Part shown: positions 14,383 through 17,318 of the stretch, in pieces | Position numbering within the stretch: the first letter of the stretch is position 1 | Layout of the letters: each line of letters begins with the position of its first letter | Assembly (NCBI GenBank): GCA_013813075.1 | Contig: JACCSI010000375.1 | Location: 1-17,318 of the forward strand | DNA: 17,318 nucleotides | Source of the DNA: Acidobacteriota bacterium | Lineage (GTDB): Bacteria; Acidobacteriota; Vicinamibacteria; Vicinamibacterales; UBA2999 | Direction of reading: 5' to 3' | Notes under the pieces: generated by a model | What the model saw: the letters and a program-made list of their open reading frames with translations, nothing else | Told to the model about the DNA's origin: nothing | Databases searched by the model: none | Program-made: the position numbers and the translations under genes

Positions 14383-14868
14383 TCAGTCCGCGGCCTCGAA
14401 CACCCCGCGCTGTCGGTCTTTCCGTACCCGGTCCCAGGGAAATGCCGTGCCGTTCATCGCCACATACACGCCCGGCGGCAAAACCTGCGCAAATGACAGG
14501 GCGCTGCCAAGATTGAACAAGCCGTCGGAGCTCCCGAAAGCGTACGGGATCATCGCGCCGGTCAGCACAATCGTCTTCTCGGTAACGGCTTCGGCCAAGG
14601 TGGCGGCAGTTTCGACGATCGTGTCGGTACCGTGCGTGATGACGATCCGAGTCTCGGCGCATGCATGGCACTCCGCGGCGATCGCCGCGCGGTCCTCATC
14701 GGTCATGTCGAGGCTGTCGACCATCATCAGCGTCTCAACCGTGACGTCCACGCCCGATCGCCCGAGACGCAGCATCTCCTCGACGTGCGTGTTCCCGAAG
14801 AACAGGCGCCCCGCGATCTCGTCGTACCGCTTGTCGAACGTGCCGCCGCAAACCAGGATTCGAATCAT
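14383..14868 (-). CDS. Single-domain asparaginase-like protein
   Basis: Seen: 161 residues matching only the N-terminal domain of bacterial L-asparaginases. RILVCGGTFD carries the first catalytic Thr (Thr10), VITHGTDTIVETA the second Thr/Asp pair (Thr81, Asp82), TIVLTGAMIPYAFGSSDGLFNLGSA follows, and RVRKDR (Lys150) fits the Lys of the Thr-Lys-Asp triad. The C-terminal domain of about 150 residues, which supplies part of the active site across the dimer, is absent. There is a clean stop after GVFEAAD and no frameshifted remainder downstream. Known: standalone asparaginase-domain proteins of about 160 residues exist in many bacteria, with untested activity. It is divergent from the YciI-like gene. 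Full asparaginase activity should not be assumed. Confidence 0.85.
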   Translation of the reverse strand: MIRILVCGGTFDKRYDEIAGRLFFGNTHVEEMLRLGRSGVDVTVETLMMVDSLDMTDEDRAAIAAECHACAETRIVITHGTDTIVETAATLAEAVTEKTIVLTGAMIPYAFGSSDGLFNLGSALSFAQVLPPGVYVAMNGTAFPWDRVRKDRQRGVFEAAD

Positions 14869-14895
14869 TGTGACTATGGAGTGACCGCCAACGAT

Positions 14896-14924
14896 GACGG
14901 GCGGGACTGAAGGGGCCGCCCGTC
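14896..14924. promoter_or_regulatory. Perfect 9-bp inverted repeat between divergent asparaginase-like and YciI-like genes
   Basis: GACGGGCGG (14896-14904) and CCGCCCGTC (14916-14924) are exact reverse complements separated by 11 nt. The gap is 128 nt and both genes are read outward, so this is not expected to be a terminator and no T-tract follows on either strand. It is a candidate operator or 5'-leader hairpin for the asparaginase-like gene, whose start is 28 nt away. Confidence 0.4.
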
Positions 14925-14996
14925 TCCTGCAACGCCACTAAACTGGGACAGAGTCACCACACGCCGCGCACCCACCACTCCCGGAGAGCCCCCAGC

Positions 14997-15290
14997 ATGT
15001 ATGCAATCGTTATTGTCCGATATCGCCAGCCGATCGAGGAAGTCATCAAGGTACAAGAGCCCCACCGTGCATATCTGCGCCAGCTCAAGGCCGACGGGAC
15101 GCTGCTCGCGGCGGGCCCGATGGACCCGCGGTTTGGCGGGATGTTTCTGTTGCGCGTGCCGGACGACAACGCGCGCGCCGCGTTGGATGCCGTGCGCGAC
15201 AACGACCCGTTCTATGCCGCCGGCGTTGCGCAGTACGAATTGATTCCCTGGAATCTGGTTATCGGGAAGGACGAGCTCGACCGGCTGTGA
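14997..15290 (+). CDS. YciI-family protein
   Basis: Seen: 97 residues with the YCII-related ferredoxin-like fold: MYAIVIVRYRQP, PHRAYLRQLKADGTLLAAGPMDP (23-45, with the conserved His24 and the G-P-M region), GGMFLLRVPD and DPFYAAGVAQYELIPWN (70-86, conserved Asp and Phe-Tyr). Start ATG 14997 has GGAGAG about 8 nt upstream. Known: YciI-like proteins are small dimeric enzymes or binding proteins; a few act in dechlorination or as muconolactone-isomerase-like enzymes, but most are uncharacterised. It is a single plus-strand gene facing the minus-strand argH group. A hairpin follows the stop directly. Confidence 0.92.
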   Translation: MYAIVIVRYRQPIEEVIKVQEPHRAYLRQLKADGTLLAAGPMDPRFGGMFLLRVPDDNARAALDAVRDNDPFYAAGVAQYELIPWNLVIGKDELDRL

Positions 15291-15291
15291 C

Positions 15292-15311
15292 TCGTCGCTC
15301 TGGCGCGACGA
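15292..15311 (+). terminator. Hairpin directly after the YciI-like stop
   Basis: TCGTCGC (15292-15298) and GCGACGA (15305-15311) form a perfect 7-bp stem with a 6-nt loop starting 2 nt after the stop. No T-run follows, so it may be a weak or factor-assisted terminator or a 3'-end stabiliser rather than a classical intrinsic terminator. Confidence 0.35.
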
Positions 15312-15410
15312 AGAGGCGGCCGACGATGACCAGGGCCATTGCTCGGTGGTCTGGGCCAGTTCTCGCCGGTTAGCCACAACGGTGACGGTCCGCCCGTTTC
15401 ATGCCCTCGT

Positions 15411-15506
15411 TCATTTCTTTCGCTGCCGGAGCAATTCTCCCAGGGTCCACGACACGACGACCAGGGCGATGACGAGGAGGAGGACGACGAGAAGGGGGCG
15501 ACCCAT
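15411..15506 (-). CDS. Tiny single-helix membrane peptide (31 aa)
   Basis: ATG 15506 is preceded by GCAGGA at short spacing. The peptide starts MGRPLLVV, has a Val/Leu-rich membrane helix at about 4-22 (including IALVVVSWTL) and ends with a basic tail LLRQRKK before TGA. It is the last of three tiny minus-strand ORFs after argH, 17 nt downstream of the symporter remnant. The topology is chemically sensible and the codons are GC-rich, but at this length chance cannot be excluded. I recognise no family. Confidence 0.35.
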   Translation of the reverse strand: MGRPLLVVLLLVIALVVVSWTLGELLRQRKK

Positions 15507-15523
15507 GAATTCCTGCGGCGGGT

Positions 15524-15664
15524 TTACAGAGCCGCCGCTCCTGTGCAGTTGCCGTGCGCCCGCCTCCAGCCAATCGTCAGCATGAAGACTCCAAGGACCG
15601 ACCCGTAGAAGAACGACCCGCAAACGCGATGCAAACCGACGATCGACCAGTCCAGCCAGTGCAT
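15524..15664 (-). pseudogene. Sodium:solute symporter remnant with internal deletion
   Basis: 46 codons from ATG 15664 to TAA 15524, with GAGG 4 nt upstream. The first residues MHWLDWSIVGLH look like the start and first helix of an SSS-family transporter (often LDW-x-IVxLY). The continuation GSFFYGSVLGVFMLTIGWRRAHGN looks like the late SSS segment usually written GSxFYGxxLGVFxLGxxxRRA-x-G. A full SSS protein has about 450-550 residues, so a large in-frame internal deletion seems to have joined helix 1 to a late helix, and the C-terminus is lost at TAA. Match to the family is by eye on short motifs only. It could alternatively be a small unrelated membrane peptide. Confidence 0.45.
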
Positions 15665-15670
15665 GACGCC

Positions 15671-15763
15671 TCAGCTGAAATACTGCTGAAAGGCGTAGAG
15701 CGCGCCGAGCGTGAGGACCCAGACGATCACGACGCGCAGGTAGTGCTTGCGGACGTCGCTCAT
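15671..15763 (-). CDS. Conserved-looking 30-aa membrane micro-protein coupled to argH
   Basis: The ATG (15763-15761) overlaps the argH TGA (15762-15760) as ATGA, a typical translational-coupling junction, and the stop lies 6 nt before the symporter-remnant start. The peptide begins MSDVRKHYLR, followed by a 15-18 residue hydrophobic helix (VVIVWVLTLGAL) and an aromatic end YAFQQYFS. A charged cytoplasmic head, one helix and an aromatic belt are what a genuine single-pass micro-protein should look like. Its position before a transporter start suggests an accessory of that transporter, now left without its partner. That is inference; I know no named family. Confidence 0.5.
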   Translation of the reverse strand: MSDVRKHYLRVVIVWVLTLGALYAFQQYFS

Positions 15764-17214
15764 AGCTGTTCAACCAGCTCGTGGAGCTGCCCTTCGGCTT
15801 GGACAATGTGATCGCGGCGGGCCTGCCACGCCGCGGTGTCGCGGTCGAGGAGCCGGCGCGATTCCACCACCGCCCGCGCGGTCTCGTCCGGCGCCGGACC
15901 GCCCAGTGTCACGCGTACGTTGACGAAGTGCCGTGGGCTCATGATGGTGTCGAGCTGTTCTTCGGAATAGGTGAAGGTCCGACCGAGCAATTCCTGCGAC
16001 GCCTTCCCCAGCGCCAGCGCCAGTGACCCGTGCGGATCGTCCGTCCGGGCCTTGAGCAGCAGCACCGCGATGCCACGCGCGGTCGTGAAAGGCAGCCCCT
16101 GTTCGCGCACCAGCGTGTCCGCGAGCTCCGTCAACGTCGTGCCGCCGCACGCCGCGCGCTCGGCCAGTCTGGCGACGTCGAAATCCGCGTCTTTCATCGT
16201 CGCGGCCACGAGCGTCAACATGCGCGTCGCGTCGCGGAACATCGAGGTCACGAGCGGCTGCAGGTCGTCTTCGGTGTCAACAATGTCGCCGAAGGGTGTG
16301 TTGTGGACCGCGATCATGATCGCCTGCGCCTGGCCCACAGCCTTACTGCCGATGGCGCGCGCGTGTTCGAGCGCGACCGGGTTGCGCTTCTGCGGCATGA
16401 TGCTGCTCGACTGGACAAAGCCCTCGCCGAGTCGGAGGTAGCCGAATTCCATCGTGCACCAGAGCAGAAAATCCTGGACGACACGGCCAAGGCCGACGAG
16501 GATGATCGCGGTCGCGGCGACGCTTTCGAGCAGGTAATCGACGGCGGCTATGCTGCCGTAGGTGTTGCCCGTCGGACCGCTGAACCCGAGCAATTCGCTC
16601 GTGCGCTGGCGGTTGATGGGAAAGCCGGTACCGGTGATGGCGCACGCGCCGAGCGGGTTCCTGTTGGTCACGTCGTATGACGACGCCAGTCGCTCGGTAT
16701 CGCGCTCGAGCTGCTCGATGACAGCAAGCAGGTAGTGCGCGATGGTGCTGGGCTGTGCGGGTTGGGTGTGAGTGTGGGCGCCAAATACGGTTTCGCGGTG
16801 ACGATCGGCGAGGTTGATGAGCGCGGCGCGGAGTTCGAGCACCCGTTCTGCGAGCAGCGCCACGAACTCGCGCTGTCGCATTCGATACATCGTCATGTCG
16901 ATATCGTTGCGGCTGCGCGCGGTGTGCAGGCGACCAGCGACATCGTCGTCACACGCATCGCGAATCAGGCGCTCGATGAAAAAGAACAGATCCTCGCAAC
17001 TGCCATCGTAGGAGGCCGTGCGCACCGCGTCCAGCGAGATGCTGTTCAGGGCGGCACGGAGAGTCCTGGCGTCGGCTTCGGCGATGATGCCCTGCTCGAA
17101 CAACATCACCAGGTGGGCGTAATGGATGCCCATCAGGGGGGTGAGCAGCTGCGCCTTCGCGTCTTCGAAATTGTCGTTGAGGACGTTGGCGACGTATTCC
17201 GGCGCGAACCGCAT
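15760..17214 (-). CDS. argH: Argininosuccinate lyase family protein (ArgH-like)
   Basis: Seen: 484 residues from ATG 17214 (MRFAPEYVANVLNDNFEDAK). The frame is open a little further upstream, but that part has no family match. Fumarase/aspartase superfamily motifs are present: GRLHTARSRNDID (94-106), FGAHTHTQPAQP (144-155, catalytic-type His149) and the signature SSSIMPQKRNPV (269-280, catalytic-type Ser in the mobile loop). Known: ArgH splits argininosuccinate into arginine and fumarate. Odd: SRND is followed by Ile where ArgH has Gln (SRNDQ), and the signature reads QKRNPV instead of GSSxMPQKKNPD, so this may be a divergent ArgH or a related lyase. No other arginine gene is nearby. There is no Shine-Dalgarno, but TATACT ends 7 nt before the ATG. 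The stop overlaps the 30-aa ORF. Confidence 0.85.
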   Translation of the reverse strand: MRFAPEYVANVLNDNFEDAKAQLLTPLMGIHYAHLVMLFEQGIIAEADARTLRAALNSISLDAVRTASYDGSCEDLFFFIERLIRDACDDDVAGRLHTARSRNDIDMTMYRMRQREFVALLAERVLELRAALINLADRHRETVFGAHTHTQPAQPSTIAHYLLAVIEQLERDTERLASSYDVTNRNPLGACAITGTGFPINRQRTSELLGFSGPTGNTYGSIAAVDYLLESVAATAIILVGLGRVVQDFLLWCTMEFGYLRLGEGFVQSSSIMPQKRNPVALEHARAIGSKAVGQAQAIMIAVHNTPFGDIVDTEDDLQPLVTSMFRDATRMLTLVAATMKDADFDVARLAERAACGGTTLTELADTLVREQGLPFTTARGIAVLLLKARTDDPHGSLALALGKASQELLGRTFTYSEEQLDTIMSPRHFVNVRVTLGGPAPDETARAVVESRRLLDRDTAAWQARRDHIVQAEGQLHELVEQL

Positions 17215-17221
17215 TGGTGCA

Positions 17222-17227
17222 AGTATA
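17222..17227 (-). promoter_or_regulatory. Candidate -10 element for argH, possibly leaderless
   Basis: TATACT on the minus strand (5 of 6 to the sigma-70 consensus) is followed by 7 nt and then ATG 17214, so transcription would start at or next to the start codon. This agrees with the missing Shine-Dalgarno. No convincing -35 hexamer is seen. The whole gap to the divergent plus-strand gene is only 50 bp. Confidence 0.3.
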
Positions 17228-17264
17228 TATTCCCGAGACGGGACACATAGACACGGAGACCGCC

Positions 17265-17318
17265 ATGACACGCTTCTCGATCCTCATCACTCTTGCGATC
17301 CTTGCCGGCGGCCAAGGC
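17265..17318 (+). CDS. N-terminus of a secreted or envelope protein, cut by window edge
   Basis: 18 codons from ATG 17265 to the right edge. A GGAGA Shine-Dalgarno lies 5 nt upstream, and the residues MTRFSILITLAILAGG form a signal-peptide start (basic n-region, hydrophobic core). The gene is divergent from argH across 50 bp. Nothing can be said about the mature protein. Confidence 0.6.
   Translation, partial: MTRFSILITLAILAGGQG

Overview
The window is GC-rich, densely coding bacterial DNA with no tRNA, rRNA, CRISPR array, insertion sequence or phage gene that I could recognise. The gene repertoire includes a HEAT-repeat/cyclophilin lipoprotein fusion, a secreted DinB-like protein, a membrane pseudokinase with a PEGA domain, a bacterial M49 dipeptidyl peptidase and an argH-like lyase. 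Together with the base composition this suggests an Acidobacteriota-like soil or freshwater bacterium, perhaps Vicinamibacteria. That placement is inference from gene content and is not demonstrated by a marker gene.

Left part (1-3135, minus strand). A PEGA-domain membrane protein with a kinase-like fold that lacks all catalytic residues is followed by a secreted DinB-like protein and then by a lipoprotein M23 peptidase cut by the left edge. A hairpin-bearing divergent gap separates this group from a plus-strand pair, rmuC and a secreted TPR protein (3256-5644).

Central part (5682-13832, minus strand). Five tightly packed genes read in the order MBL/beta-CASP RNase, DPP III, HEAT-cyclophilin lipoprotein, PLP aminotransferase, malQ. 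Junctions are a 1-nt TAATG overlap, a 7-nt gap, a 40-nt gap and a 4-nt GTGA overlap, so this looks like one operon. Its first gene is broken: an in-frame TAA replaces the conserved Gln codon of the PSFAVGRTQ-type motif and splits the protein into 251 and about 209 residues.

Right part (13995-17318). This part holds a small two-helix membrane protein, a one-domain asparaginase-like protein, a divergently oriented YciI-family protein, and an argH-like gene on the minus strand. Three tiny ORFs follow argH on the minus strand. The first (30 aa, one membrane helix) overlaps the argH stop as ATGA. The second has its own Shine-Dalgarno and looks like a sodium:solute symporter collapsed to 46 codons by internal deletion. 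The third encodes a 31-aa membrane peptide. At the right edge a plus-strand secreted-protein gene begins, divergent from argH.

The most interesting signals are the nonsense-split RNase, the argH-coupled micro-ORF with the symporter remnant, and the PEGA pseudokinase. I found no clear defence system or other wholly novel multi-gene system.
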